Origin: Dipteronia dyeriana
Taxonomy: Eukaryota; Streptophyta; Magnoliopsida; Sapindales; Sapindaceae
Direction: 5' to 3'
Assembly: GCA_032871835.1 (NCBI GenBank)
Contig: CM065297.1
Location: forward strand, 22,932,098 to 22,996,097
Length of the DNA stretch: 64,000 nt
The notes under the pieces were generated by a model. It was not told the DNA's origin, did not search any database, and saw nothing but the letters and a program-made list of their open reading frames with translations. How positions within the stretch are numbered: the first letter of the stretch is position 1; every line of letters starts with the position of its first letter. Of this stretch, positions 21,551-34,020 are shown one piece after another. The position numbers were made by a program, and so were the translations under genes.

Positions 21551-22040
21551 TAGTGCTGTAATTATGGGCCGGCCCGTGACAGACCGGTCCGGCCGGTCCA
21601 CGAAGCCAACGGGCTATGCTTGGCATGCCCCGTGAAGGAAGGGAGTCAGGCCATGGCCCCACCCGTGACAGGACGCGTGCCGAGCCGCTCGTAAGAGGCC
21701 CGACAGGCCGGCCCGCCACAACACGACAAGCCGGTGTGTCAGGCCCATGGATCGGCCTGTCAGACCGGTCGACCGGTCCGTCCAATCAACCGGATTTTTT
21801 TAAAACCCTCTTATCAACCGGGCCTGACCCGTCGGACCAGGCCTGCCAGAAGGGGCCCGCGGCCAGGCCTGACACGGCCCGCAGACAGGGCCCGCCTGAG
21901 GCAGGCCGACGTGCAGTGCCGGGCCTGCGGTTTCGAAAACAGGCCGGGCCGGTCCGGCCCGTGACAGCGTCGCGTGCCGAGCTCGGTTAGACCTGTTTCC
22001 ACAAATGGACTGGCCAGGCCAGTCCATTTTTACAGCATTA
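21551..22040. mobile_element. GC-rich hAT-type MITE upstream of CTR1
   Basis: Terminal repeats TAGTGCTGTAA (left) and TAATGCTGTAA (right, inverted) have one mismatch. They are flanked by a perfect 8-bp duplication ACTTCTCG (21543-21550 and 22041-22048). The 490-bp body is strikingly GC-rich, composed of GGCCCGTGACA, GGCCTGACACGG and ACCGGTCCGGCC words on both strands, in an otherwise AT-rich region. The arms are partly self-complementary. Open frames inside are artefacts of the GC content. It inserted about 670 bp upstream of the CTR1 start codon. Confidence 0.9.
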
Positions 22041-22048
22041 ACTTCTCG

Positions 22049-22263
22049 TATTATATTGTACCCAAATCTCCCTCCACCATGTTAATGTTGTATAATGGCA
22101 GGAAGTGTTAAAAACAAATGTCTTATTGAGTTTATACAATAATCAATAACTAGAATGAATAAATGAGATGAGAAATAATATGATATGGTAGTTTGTTCCT
22201 CGAACCTATATAACCTATGTCGTTATGCAGTGAGGTTGTGCCGTTGTGGTTCGAATTATTGTA

Positions 22264-22294
<31 letters not shown>

Positions 22295-22710
22295 AAAAAC
22301 AAAGAGACGAGGCTACTGCCTAGTGCCTACTACACCGTAAAAAACCATGGCAATTGAGCTTGGACAAACAATGAGCGGCACAACAACACTGACACGGCAG
22401 GCACGCAGGCAGCCCAAACAAGCAGAACTCCCCATGTGAACCAAAATCCGGGTCCTGGCCTCTCACTGAAAAAGCAAAATTTTCTATACAATTTTAAATT
22501 CTTTTACAAAACCCCAGAATATTACGATAACGCCATCATATATAATCTTCCACTTCTCTCTCCGACAAATCGAAATTCTAGTGCGAGAAAATAAAAAAAA
22601 AGAAAAGAAGAGAAAAAAAGAAATAAAGTTTACCATACCAGACCACAATAGACCACACCAGAGACTCAAAAGACTATGACGGTTTCTAGGGTTATGTGAC
22701 GAAAATCTCG
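22049..22710 (+). promoter_or_regulatory. Upstream region and probable 5' leader of CTR1
   Basis: Between the hAT element and the CTR1 ATG. A TATATAAT-like box at 22537-22546 is followed about 30 bases on by pyrimidine-rich DNA (CTTCTCTCTCCGAC), a plausible core promoter and leader. A TA microsatellite lies at about 22264-22291. The transcription start is inferred only. The ATG at 22694 is followed immediately by a stop in its own frame, so it is not the gene start. Confidence 0.35.
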
Positions 22711-25700
22711 ATGGAAATGCCCGGTAGACGATCCAACTACTCTCTCCTTAGCCAGTACCCGGACGATCAGCTCTCCGTTGCCCCGCCGTCGTTTTACGAG
22801 TCTCACTCCGGCGATGGCAAGGTCAGCAGCAACAAACCGAAACATGACAGAGCTTTCGATTGGGATTCGAGCAGTGGAGGCGATCACAAATTTAGTCAAC
22901 AATCGAATCGAATTGGAAGCTTGTTCTCCTCATCGCACGGTCTGCAGCGCCAATCTAGCGGCAGCAGCTTCGGGGAGAGCTCGCTTTCCGGTGAATATTA
23001 CGCTCCGAATTTACTCGGCGCGGCAGCCAGTGAGATCGATTCGTTTGGTGATGTCTACAAACCAGGAGTCGGTGATTATAGAACGAAGGCGGCGGTGGAG
23101 GGGTCGTCGTCGGGAAAAAGCTGGGCTCAGCAGACCGAAGAGAGTTACCAGTTACAGTTGGCGTTAGCGCTGAGGGTTTCGTCGGAAGCTACCTGTGCGG
23201 ATGATCCGAATTTTCTGGATCCAGTTCCAGATGAGTCCGCGATGAGGTCAGGATCTGCAAACTCCACGGAGGTGGTTTCTCATCGGTTTTGGGTATGTTC
23301 TTCTTGTTATTTATTTATAATTGTTGGTCTTGCTGTGAGCTAGTTTGACGTGTATCTCCATATGTGGTCTGCTGTAACTAGGTGTTGCTGAAATAAACAT
23401 GCTGTTGGAAGAATGTAGATAGTATGAATTGAGTTTTTTTGGTGAAGATGTAGCTTGAGAGTGAACATTTACATTAGTGAAGGTAGTAGCTAATTTAATA
23501 TCTTGAGAGCAGATGAGTAAAATTCGAGGAGTTGCATCAGCTCGAATGATGAATTTAACTTTTGCTATGTATAAACATAGACATTTATCATTTTCTCAAA
23601 CCGGAAATGCGAAATGATGTGAGAATTGCTGGAGGGTTTGATCATTTGCAATATATAAGTGTTATCAGCTCTTTTGGGGTTAATGTTACAATGAAATATG
23701 GATGCAGAAATTGTGAAGAAGAACATGGCCAAATGCTTGGACAGATTTAACATTTTTACGGTTAACTCTGAAATGTTGGAATACAAGGCTATTGGTCGAT
23801 GTGGTATATGTGGTGTGTGTGCAAACGGTATTGATAAAGCTTGGCTTGTGCACACAATATTGACAAAGCTGAAAGCTGAAAGCATGCACGTGCAAACAAT
23901 ATTTTCTTTCTCAAAGTTTCTCTCAATATATATTATTTTTAAATGATGATTTACATGCGTTTCATTTCTATTTTTTTGGGCTAACATAATGTAATAATGT
24001 GTACCAGGTGAATGGATGTTTGTCATACTTTGATAAAGTTCCTGATGGATTTTATTTAGTTCATGGGGTGAATCCATATGCATGGAGTGTGTGCACTGAT
24101 CTGAATGAGAATGGCCGTATTCCATCAATTGAATCTCTACGGTCTGTTGATCTGAGCTCTGATTCTTCAATAGAAGTGGTTTTGATTGATCGACACAGTG
24201 ATTCCAGCTTAAAGGAACTCCAAAATAGGGTCTTGAATATTTCTAGTACCTGCATAACCACAAAAGAGGTAGTTGATCAGCTTGCAAAGCTTGTCTGCAA
24301 TCGCATGGGGTGAGTTGTTGACATCAACCATTCTCATATTTCAAAAAATTATCTATCTCTACTTTACCTTGCTTATCAAGTTTTCGTTTCTCTCAAAAGG
24401 GGTTCAGCTACCGTGGGAGAAGATGACCTTGTACCCATATGGAGAAAGCGCAGTGACGATATAAAAGATTGCTTAGGATCTGTAGTAATTCCTATAGGTA
24501 GCCTATCTGTTGGTCTCTGCAGACATCGGACTTTACTATTCAAAGTGAGATCTCGATCTTATATGCCATTCTCATTTTACTTGATTGTCCTTTTTGAACT
24601 TAACTGTAATTGGTGGGCTATTCATGTATTTTAAGTTGAATTATTTGTGTTTTTTGGATATGCGTTTTGAAAACCGTTTTATTTGTAATAGAAAGTGTTA
24701 TTAATGTGAATGTGAGTCCAAAACCAGGTGAGTGGGTTGAGCAGTAAGACCTCTAGTTTCCAACCAAGCGGTCATTGATTCAAATCCCTTAAGGACATCA
24801 GAAAAGAGTTGTTGACCCACTAGCTTAATCCCCTAAATATACAAAAAGCTATGTAGTATTTCTTCTCAATTCAAATTGATGGAGAGAGAAGTCTTTTCAA
24901 TTTCCTAGTGATGACTTGCCATAATGTTACCAAGAGTGGAATTCTATTGCATAAGTGCTAATATCTTCCCCCCCTTCTATCATTAATTTTTTTTATCATT
25001 TCTCTTTTGCCAAATGACTGATAACAATGCTAGAAGCCACACATTTCCAAATGGTCTTAGATTTGTCTTGATTTCGAAAATACAGGTGTTTTCCATTGGT
25101 AAAGAGATGCAAGTAGCATGTTGAACTTGTCTTAACTTTGTAATATAATTTTTTATGCTCCTGCTATATCTTAGATACAGTGAATTTCTTGTGGTTCATA
25201 AGATTGTGGAAGGTAAAGGGTAATATCTCCCTCTCTCTCTCTCTCTCTTAATTGGGAGAAGGAACTCATTCATACTATAAATATGATCTGTGCAGGTGCT
25301 AGCTGACACAATTGATTTACCATGTCGAATTGCAAAGGGCTGCAAATATTGCAAAAGAGATGATGCTTCCTCTTGTCTTGTTCGGTTTGGGCTTGACAAG
25401 TATGCTTTATTGATAAAAGTTGTTGTATCTCTTAATGTTTTAACCTTGTTAATTACATTTCATATACAGTACTGCAGTTTTCCATAAGAGTGAAACATAC
25501 ATAATTTGGTCTTGAATTAATATTTTGAGGTTCTTGCAGTCTTTCAAATTTTCATATTTTTTGTGATAGTTTATTCTGTGATGTTCTGAATCATTGACAA
25601 TCACATGAATATATATGACATTTCTATTGAAACATTCTGGGATAACAAATAATTAATCATGTGTCTGTTGATTTTTTGTTACTAGGATTTTGAGTTATCA

Positions 25701-27024
25701 AATATATGCTTGAGATCTGATGTGAGGGAACAAATAATTGCAGCATTTACTTAGTTGAGTTCACCTTAATATTTCTGGAAATTAACAGATTATCTAATAC
25801 AATTGTCACCGAGTTGCAGCTGCCAGTTTACTGTTGTGGCAGCAATAGATTAGTTTCTCTGTTTGTGCTTGTTCTTCCTTTGTTTGTCTGCTTCTAAAAT
25901 GAAATTGATGTACGGTTTTCATGACAGCTTTTAAGTATATACATTTTTATCGCATTATTTATGTTATTAGCAAAATGGTATAGACATCTCATGAAGTATA
26001 TTTGTCTGATTTCAGGGAGTATCTGGTTGACTTGATAGGGAAGCCGGGTCACCTATGTGAGCCTGATTCCTTGCTCAATGGTCCATCTTCCATATCAATT
26101 GCTTCACCATTGCGTTTTCCACAGCTCAAACCAGCTGAACCTACCATTGATTTCAGGTCACTGGCCAAACAGTATTTCTTGGACTGTCAATCACTAAATC
26201 TGGTATTTGATGATCCGTCGGCAGGTAATAACTTTTTGTTAAGAAAGCAGCTATCCAAAACCATATTATTGTCAAACTTGTTTGTATCTTTTTTTATTTC
26301 AATTCTGTTTACATTGGGCCTATGGTTTGTTCAAACAGATTTAGCCTGCTCCCATCCCCCTGTTGTAAGTGGGACTTGATTTTAGGTCCAACTTGTGATG
26401 GCAAGTAATTCCAACCAAGTTATTATATTGTTTGAAAGATGGAAATATAACTCCTTAAAAAAATGGATGGAAATATAGCTACTAATTATTGTTATAGAAA
26501 TTGAACACCACACTGCTAATTGAGTAACCTGACTCGCAAGGTGTAGTTTATGCTACATATAGTCCACTGACCACCAAACTGATGTGAGATTCCACTATGT
26601 TTTCATATACGACATTCTTATCCATCATCCAAACTTATATAGTTGTTCTAAAGTTTACAGCTCATGTCAATATACAAAAGATGGATTTGCAGTGCACCAA
26701 TGCATGTTGTTGATCCTGAACCATCCAACTGCCAGATCAATGGATGATGAATGTTCATAGTTATTTAAAGAATATATTGAAGTTCTATATGATGGTCCAT
26801 GTCAGATTTTACCACCTTATGCTCAATTTCATAGAAGAAATGATTGCATGTGATGGCCAACAAAGTTAATAACTTATAGATAAAATTACATGATAAGACT
26901 CGTGGTTTGGTATATGTGTGTGTGTGGCCAACGAAGTTAATAACTTATAGATAAAATTACATGATAAGACTCGTGGTTTCGTATATATATATATATGTGT
27001 GTGTGTGTGAGAGATAAGACCTCG

Positions 27025-27058
<34 letters not shown>

Positions 27059-27943
27059 ATAAGACTCGTGGTTTCGTATATATATATATATCTGTGTGTG
27101 TGTGTGTGATAAGACTCGTGGTTTCGTATATATATCTGTGTGTGTGTGTGTGTCAGATTTTACTTTCTTATGCTCAATTTCATAGAAGAAATGACGGCAT
27201 GTGATGGCCATCGAAGTTAATAACTTATAGATAAAATTACATGATAAGACTTGTGGTTTGGTATATGTGTGTGTGTGTGTGTGCTGTCAGATTTTACTTT
27301 CTTATGCTCAATTTCATAGAAGAAATGATTGCATGTGATGGCCAACGAAGTTAATAACTTAATAGATAAAATTACATGATAAGACTCGTGGTTAGGTATA
27401 TGTGTTTGTGTGTGCACGCTAGTGCTGGTGCTGTTAGATTCTACTTCCGTATGCTCAATTTCATAGAAGAAATGATTGCATGTGATGGCCAACGAAGTTA
27501 ATAACTTATAGATAAAATTACATGATAAGACTCGTGGTTTGGTATATATGTGTGTGTGTGTGTGCTGTCAAATTTTACCTTCTTATGCTCAATCAGATTT
27601 TACTTTCTTATGTTCAATTTCATAGAAGAAATGATTGCATGTGATGGCCAACGAAGTTAATAACTTATAGATAAAATTACATGATAAGACTCGTGGTTTG
27701 GTATATATGTGTGTCTGTGCTGTATTTCATAGAAGAAATGATTGCATGTGATCAACGAAGTTAATAACTTATAGATAAAATTACATGATAAGACTCGTGG
27801 TTTGGTATATATATGTGTGTGTGTGTGTGCTGTCAGATTTTACTTTCTTATGCTCAATTTCATAGAAGAAATGATTGCATGTGATGGCCAACGAAGTTAA
27901 TCACTTATAGATAAAATTACATGATAAGACTCGTGGTTTGGTA

Positions 27944-28020
<77 letters not shown>

Positions 28021-28330
28021 ACTTTCTTATGCTCAATTTCATAGAAGAAATGATTGCATGTGTGTGTGTGTGTGAGAGAGAGAGATTTTACTTTCGTATG
28101 CTCAATTTCATAGAAGAAATGATTGCATGTGATGGCCAACGAAGTTAATAATTTATAGATAAAATTACATGATAAGACTCGTGGTTTGGTATGTGTGTGT
28201 GTTTGTGCGTGCATGCGTGTGTCAGATTTTTCTTTCATATGCTCAATTTCATAGAAGAAATGATTGCATGTGATGGCCAACGAAGTTAATAACTTATAGA
28301 TAAAATTACATGATAAGACTCGTGGTTTGG

Positions 28331-28373
<43 letters not shown>

Positions 28374-28506
28374 TGAATGTTCTTGAATGTTCTAAAATTT
28401 GGCGACTATTGAGTGTGCTCAATTTCATAGAAGAAATGATTGCATGTGATGGCCAACGAAGTTAATATCTTATAGATAAAATTACATTATAAGACTCATG
28501 GTTTGG

Positions 28507-28544
<38 letters not shown>

Positions 28545-31500
28545 ATGAATGTTAAAATTTGGCGAATTTATTGAGTGTGTGTGTGTGTGTGTGATTGTGT
28601 GATGAATGTTCTAAAATTTGGCGATTGTATTGACTCTTATCATTTCAGGTTCTATTGTTGATGAAGAAGATACTAAATTCTCAATGTATCCTAAACAATT
28701 TCATAAGAAGGGGACAGAGAGAAATAACCTTGTGCAGTTCTCAAGCGGCATCATTGAAATATCTCAGTTACCTCTACCGCCAAACGGAGGTCGGCAGGGT
28801 TCCCATGATAGAGACTCTGAACTTTTTAAAACAAGTAATCCTTCTAAGAATATTATGCACTCAACAAACTTGGTTAAAGATCCAATTCCTTTGAAGCATA
28901 TTCATCCTAGTGGGCAACCACGTTTGACATTGACTGATCAGAGAGTAGATAATTCTAAAAATTTGAGGTTTGCCGAGAGTGGTCCATTGGTTCCCAGTTA
29001 TGCAAGTAAGGAAATTTCCCTTGATGTGGAAGATTTGGACATTCCATGGATTGATCTTGACCTAAAAGAAAGAATTGGAGCAGGTATTGGTTTTTCACCT
29101 TGGAATTGAAATAATATATTGTTAGTAGCATAGAGAAACTTTACTGGTTTCTGATACTCGCACTGCATTGTATCCCAATATTCTTGTAAGTGTTGATACT
29201 AGTGTACTTGAATTTGATTTGGTGCATCTTCAGGTTCTTTTGGAACTGTGCATCGTGCTGACTGGCATGGTTCGGTAAGTAAAATATCCTTTGTTTATAC
29301 TGTTATGTTTGTTTAGATGAAGTGAGGATCATCCTATGGCACTGTGAGTTTTATTTTTTGTTGTAGAATATTGTGGATTCCAGTGTGTAATATCTTGTTG
29401 GCTTTCTGGATTTTAGTGATGTCATGTGAAGTTCTAAATTTAATAATGTATAATACTATCATTGTTGTGGTGGCTCATGGCTGCTTATCTGCCTATGGAG
29501 ACAACATCTTCATGTTTTTGATCATTCCGTAGAGCCTGAGGGAGTGAAAAATTTAGCTGTGCTGCTGTTGTTAATGGAACTTATTTAATGGCAAAAGTAA
29601 ATACAAACTTATATGTGCTAAGACTCAACAGTATAGAGTAAATATGCCAACACAACATCCTCCAACACTGGTGCAAGATGCACATCAGATAATCTCAGAA
29701 GAAACTGGCTTTGAGAGATGTGGTCAGCACCAGGATGGAGTTGATATTTCCAGAACTAGGGTGCCTTCAGTGTAACGTTGCTGTATGTTTTGGAACCGAT
29801 TTTATAATATCTTATAATAAAACATGTTCATGCACTCTTTCAGTTGATAATCCTTCCTACTGAAACATATGCCACCTGATTTTTTGATAAGCCAGGCTGT
29901 GTTTTTGAGCCTAAAAGTTTGGAAATCAGGCAAATCCCAGCATCTAGACTGGCACTAGAACCTGACATTGATATTGATCTATATCAAACTTACTATTGTA
30001 ATTTCATTGATGTCTCTAAAATGTATATGTAACTTGCTCTTATAATCTTGTTCAGCCTTTTGTAATGAGGTTATTTTAGATGCATATTAGACATGTTGCT
30101 ATTGTATAGAGTAATATTCCAGATAATAGTTTGCCTTATGTCAAACTTGAAGCTGCTGATCAAACAGTTGTAGTAACATTTACATTTTATGATTACCTGC
30201 TTAACTGTAGCTCATTCTACCTAATAATGCCATTATCTCATTTTCCAATGTCTAAGTAGCAGTAAACTGCAATTTTTTGATCCGTCATAAAAACACCTTG
30301 AATTTGTAACTTTGTTATGTATTCTTTTTTTCAATTGCTATTGTCTGGAGGCACATTTGTTTATATATATTTTTCTTCATGTATGACGGTTTCCATCTTT
30401 TATCTTGCCTTGCATTCTGATGGATTTTATTGGTTTTATGAGTTGAATTCTAAAATGTAAAACCTCTTTTTATTGGTTATCCTGGAGTATTATTTTATAT
30501 TAGTATTAGTATTGTGTCACTCTCATAAGATTTTAATTTCAGAGATGAATTAAATTGGTGGCTGGATTCTGGTATTGTCTTTATTTTTAACTACATTTTT
30601 GCATGTTACTAAATAATAATATCTGTTTAATTACAGGATGTTGCTGTGAAAATTCTCATGGAACAAGACTTCCATGCAGAACGGTTCAAGGAATTTTTGA
30701 GGGAGGTACGAAGTAGCTAAATTTTGTTGAAAGCCGAAGAAAACATTTATTATACTTAATATTGTGGATTTTGTTTCTTTTGTTGCTAGGTTGCAATAAT
30801 GAAGCGCCTGCGGCATCCAAATATTGTTCTTTTTATGGGTGCGGTCACTCAGCCCCCAAACTTATCCATAGTGACAGAATATTTATCAAGGTTTCAGAAT
30901 TTCTTTTCCTACTAATACATTCTCACTCCTCTCCCCAACCCCCTACCACAAAAAAGGAGGAATCATTTTTTTTTTATCGTTCTCATCAGTTGTTCAACTG
31001 TATCTCCTATTCGCGTTTATGAGTTAAGTATATTGGTTTGAATTGCAGAGGAAGCTTGTACAGGCTTTTGCATAAACCAGGTGCGAGAGAGGTGTTGGAT
31101 GAGAGGCGACGGTTGAATATGGCCTATGATGTAGTATGTTTCAAATTTCACATTATAGTGCTATGCACCTCTTGACATAAGGTTATATGCAAACCTATTT
31201 GTCAGTCTTTGGGTTAAAATTCAAGGGACGTTATGTGTTCTCTCTTAGCCCACCACTTACATAATATCCAAAGACTGACAAATAGGTTTGTATATAACCT
31301 TATGTCAAGGGGTATGCACTTGACAAGCTCTCTCTCTCTCTATAATTATATATATAAATATTTATTAAGTTGATTCTTTCTTTCTCACTCTTTTTTTTTA
31401 GTGTGGCATCATAAGTGTAATATTATTATATTTTATCCATTGCCTTGAGCTAAATGGCCAATTTTTTTGTACAGGCAAAGGGAATGAATTATCTTCATAG

Positions 31501-34020
31501 ACGTAATCCTCCCATTGTTCATAGAGACTTAAAATCTCCTAATCTTTTAGTTGACAAGAAATATACGGTGAAGGTGACACTCAGAATTCTCGTCTGTCTG
31601 ATAGATTATTAATCTACTGCATATTTATGACTAAGTTGAGAAACCAAAGTTTGTCGTTTTCAATTTTCCATTGGTCTTTGTGTGTGCGTGTGTGTTTTTT
31701 TTTTGCAACATGAATCCTGTTATAATTTTCCTTTAAGAACTGAAAAGGGATTGTTGTTCCTGAACCTTACGACTTCTGTTATGTATATGTGTGATGTTAC
31801 CTTTTGTTGCTTTAAGTTCTTGTGTATTTTTCAAATACATCTCACCAATTGAATGAATGCCAGACTCTTTGGTTTAATTGATTGTTTTGTTTGTATCATT
31901 GTATGGTTTATTTTAAAAGATGATGCTGCAACTTTGATCAAGGAAATAAATTTTTATAAGTTCCTCCACAACTAGTAATTTTCTAATTTTTGAAAAGTAT
32001 GTTGTATCTTTTCTAGTTACTTCTGCATGCTTACACTTTTGTTGGTGGTGACCAATTCTGAATTTTGATTGCCATCCTTGGTTGAAGTAACAATTGGCAT
32101 GTTTTCTGGCTTCCAAATTTTGTTTCATTTATTGTTCTTTGTTCACTAATTAACCTATCTTCTTCCTCATACTGCCTGGTTTGCTCATCCAGGTTTGTGA
32201 TTTTGGTCTTTCTCGTTTGAAAGCAAACACATTTCTATCATCAAAATCTGCTGCAGGAACCGTAAGTTCTGCTTATTTTTATTTTATTTTATATATATTA
32301 GTGATAGGAGTACTATTTTATTTTTACAGCAACATCAGGTCTTTTATCTTATGAGTGGCATTTGGACACTGTTTTATTTTAATATGAATTTAACAATATT
32401 CATTTTATTATGTTAGCCTGAGTGGATGGCACCAGAAGTTCTTCGCGATGAACCATCAAATGAAAAATCAGATGTATACAGCTTTGGTGTGATATTGTGG
32501 GAACTTGCAACATTACAACAACCTTGGGGCAATTTAAATCCAGCTCAGGTTTGGTTATGCATGTGACATAAGAAAATTTCAAATTACGAATCAAAATCCA
32601 ATACAAGCTTTGTTTTCAAAACTGACAATTTTGAATCATTGTATTGGAGATAGCTTTTCATTGGTAATAAGTTGGTTGAAATAATAAAACATGCCAATTA
32701 GCCAAAAAACTTAAGGAATTAATTGTTGAAAACTGTGTGTTATCTTATGAGTATTAATGTTAATGTCTGTTGGCTGGACCTGAACTAATCGAGTACAGGC
32801 TTGATTGTATTGAAAGGTGAGTTCATTTTGATTAATTTGACCTGAGACATTTTCTATTGAGTTAGAATTCCAGTTTATTATAAGTGTTACTAAGTAAGAG
32901 ACTTGAGAGTGATTAAAACAATTCTTTTATGTGCACAAGATATAGAACTCTAGCTTTTACTCTGCTGAATTAAAGGTTCTCATTTAAAGGCTGCTTATAA
33001 TCTTCACATGTATTCTACATTTTTCCTGATTCAGTAGCTGATGATTATTGCTTGAATTTTGTTGATTGATGTTACCTTGTACTGTTATACACATTTGAAG
33101 TGCTTTTAATTATTTATATTTGTGACAGATTGGCTGTAAAATTTATTTACTGGGAAAAAGAAGAAAAGAAGAAAATAGGAAACTAATCTTACACAAACAA
33201 GAAAATATCCTAGACATATTCTACGTACAAATTAGGAAAAACTGATTTACCAATAAAAGAAAATACAAAAAATATTACACTGAAATTATTATGTTCAATC
33301 TAAATTTAATTTTCTAATATTTAAGGAAGCTGTCAACAAAATTGATTTTGCCTGTTACCTTTTAATTTCTGCCTAGTTTTTTAAAGAAAGGGAAATGCAT
33401 CTCTTGTAAGGTACAAATCGTTATCATTGTAGTTAATTGTTTTTTTTTTGGACCATGTAACATATCTGTGTTTTAAGACTTGATTAGAATTTTGTAATTT
33501 TCTGTATCCGGTTGTGATCATTAATTCATTATTAGCTTGCATCCACATATTTTGTTAAAAATTACCTGTGTTAGTTTTTTCTATCTTTTCTCCATGTCCA
33601 TTACGATTTTTCCACTATACTTGTTATTTGCAAATCCTTCACTCTCTCTACACAACTCTTTTACTTTAAGTTACTTTTGCATGAGTTGAAGTATTTTTTG
33701 GTGACTTGGCCCAATTTTATAGGTTGTAGCAGCTGTTGGTTTCAAGGGGAAGAGACTTGAGATTCCGCGTGATTTGAATCCCCAAGTGGCCTCTATAATT
33801 GAGACTTGCTGGGCTAAGTGAGTCTAAAAGTCTTAAATCATGTAACAAGTTTTGAGCTACAATCACTTATTTACCTTCTCTTGCTCATCAATAAAAATGG
33901 TTATACTGCAGTGAGCCTTGGAAACGTCCTTCTTTCTCAACTATTATGGAATTGTTAAGGCCATTGATTAAATCTCCTACTCCTCAGCCAAGTCGTGCAA
34001 ATATGCAGTTACTTACTTGA
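22711..34020 (+). CDS. CTR1: CTR1-type Raf-like MAPKKK, negative regulator of ethylene signalling (15 exons)
   Basis: CTR1 binds ethylene receptors at the ER and, without ethylene, phosphorylates EIN2 to keep the pathway off (family knowledge). The joined exons give 858 residues; Arabidopsis CTR1 is 821. The start [10 protein letters not shown] matches the family N-terminus. Residues about 60-170 are Ser/Gly-rich with [18 protein letters not shown]. About 150-400 is the EDR1/CTR1 regulatory domain ([20 protein letters not shown]), including the CN-box region [19 protein letters not shown] with Gly358. The kinase domain spans about 590-845: loop GAGSFG, Lys611 in VAVK, Glu629 of helix C, HRD 707-709 in [13 protein letters not shown] 727-729, APE 752-754, and [12 protein letters not shown]. 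All catalytic residues are present and no frame is broken, so it looks functional. The C-terminus ends NMQLLT. It could be a CTR1 paralogue, but it is not EDR1 by N-terminus. Confidence 0.96.
24725..24845 (+). mobile_element. Possible tRNA-derived SINE in CTR1 intron 3
   Basis: A GTGGGTTGAGCAGTAAG block (A-box-like) is followed by GGTCATTGATTCAAATCCC (B-box-like) about 40 bases later. The 3' side runs into AAATATACAAAAAG. The layout resembles plant SINEs, but the boxes are diverged and no target duplication is clear. Confidence 0.3.
26810..28620 (+). repeat. Minisatellite array with GT/GA microsatellites in CTR1 intron 5
   Basis: About eleven irregular copies of a 70-180-base unit. The core is TTTCATAGAAGAAATGATTG, then GATGGCCAACGAAGTTAATA, ACTTATAGATAAAATTACAT and GATAAGACTCGTGGTTTGG, closing with a variable (TA)n(GT)n tract and CAGATTTTACTTTCTTATGC. 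Core copies start near 26827, 27177, 27311, 27459, 27618, 27725, 27855, 28036, 28106, 28248 and 28422. A (GA)n run of about 50 bases sits at 27965-28016. Some units lack the GATGGCC block. The array lies wholly within the intron and ends about 30 bases before the exon 6 acceptor. Confidence 0.92.
31164..31318. repeat. Near-perfect 50-bp inverted repeat in CTR1 intron 10
   Basis: The left arm 31164-31212 (TGCACC, CTTGACATAAGGTTATAT, AAACCTATTTGTCAGTCTTT, GG) is matched inverted by 31268-31318 (CCAAAGACTGACAAATAGGT, ATATAACCTTATGTCAAG, GGTATGCA). Only a few mismatches separate the arms, and the loop is about 55 bases. In the transcript it would form a long hairpin. No TIR-type target duplication was found, so its origin is unknown. 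Confidence 0.85.

Larger units (their letters stand above)
22711..34020 (+). other. CTR1: Exon map of the CTR1 gene
   Basis: Coding exons by my reading, all with GT..AG introns: 22711-23292, 24008-24309, 24400-24544, 25296-25399, 26016-26224, 28649-29083, 29234-29274, 30637-30705, 30790-30890, 31049-31133, 31475-31573, 32193-32261, 32417-32548, 33723-33817 and 33912-34020 (TGA). The sum is 2577 bases (858 codons plus stop), and every junction preserves phase. The largest introns are intron 5 (26225-28648, minisatellite), intron 7 (29275-30636) and intron 13 (32549-33722). Introns 1, 4, 7, 11 and 13 hold AT-rich DNA with nothing else recognised. Boundaries rest on splice signals plus the known family protein, not on transcripts. 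Confidence 0.9.

Noticed and set aside
21507..22027. Several overlapping GC-rich open frames
   Set aside because: They cross the TIR and target duplication of a hAT MITE and exist on both strands because of high GC.
22696..22710. Upstream start giving MTKIS before MEMPG in CTR1
   Set aside because: The first codon there is GTG, not ATG. The family N-terminus begins MEMPGRRS, so 22711 is the start.
22778..23167. 129-codon open frame overlapping CTR1 exon 1
   Set aside because: It is an alternative frame of the conserved CTR1 exon and has no family resemblance.
27897..28280. Open frames rich in His-Thr or Arg-Glu across intron 5
   Set aside because: Translations of GT and GA dinucleotide runs; not genes.
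26810..28620. CRISPR-like repeat array
   Set aside because: Units are irregular, spacers are GT microsatellite and partly repeated, and it lies in a plant intron. It is a minisatellite.
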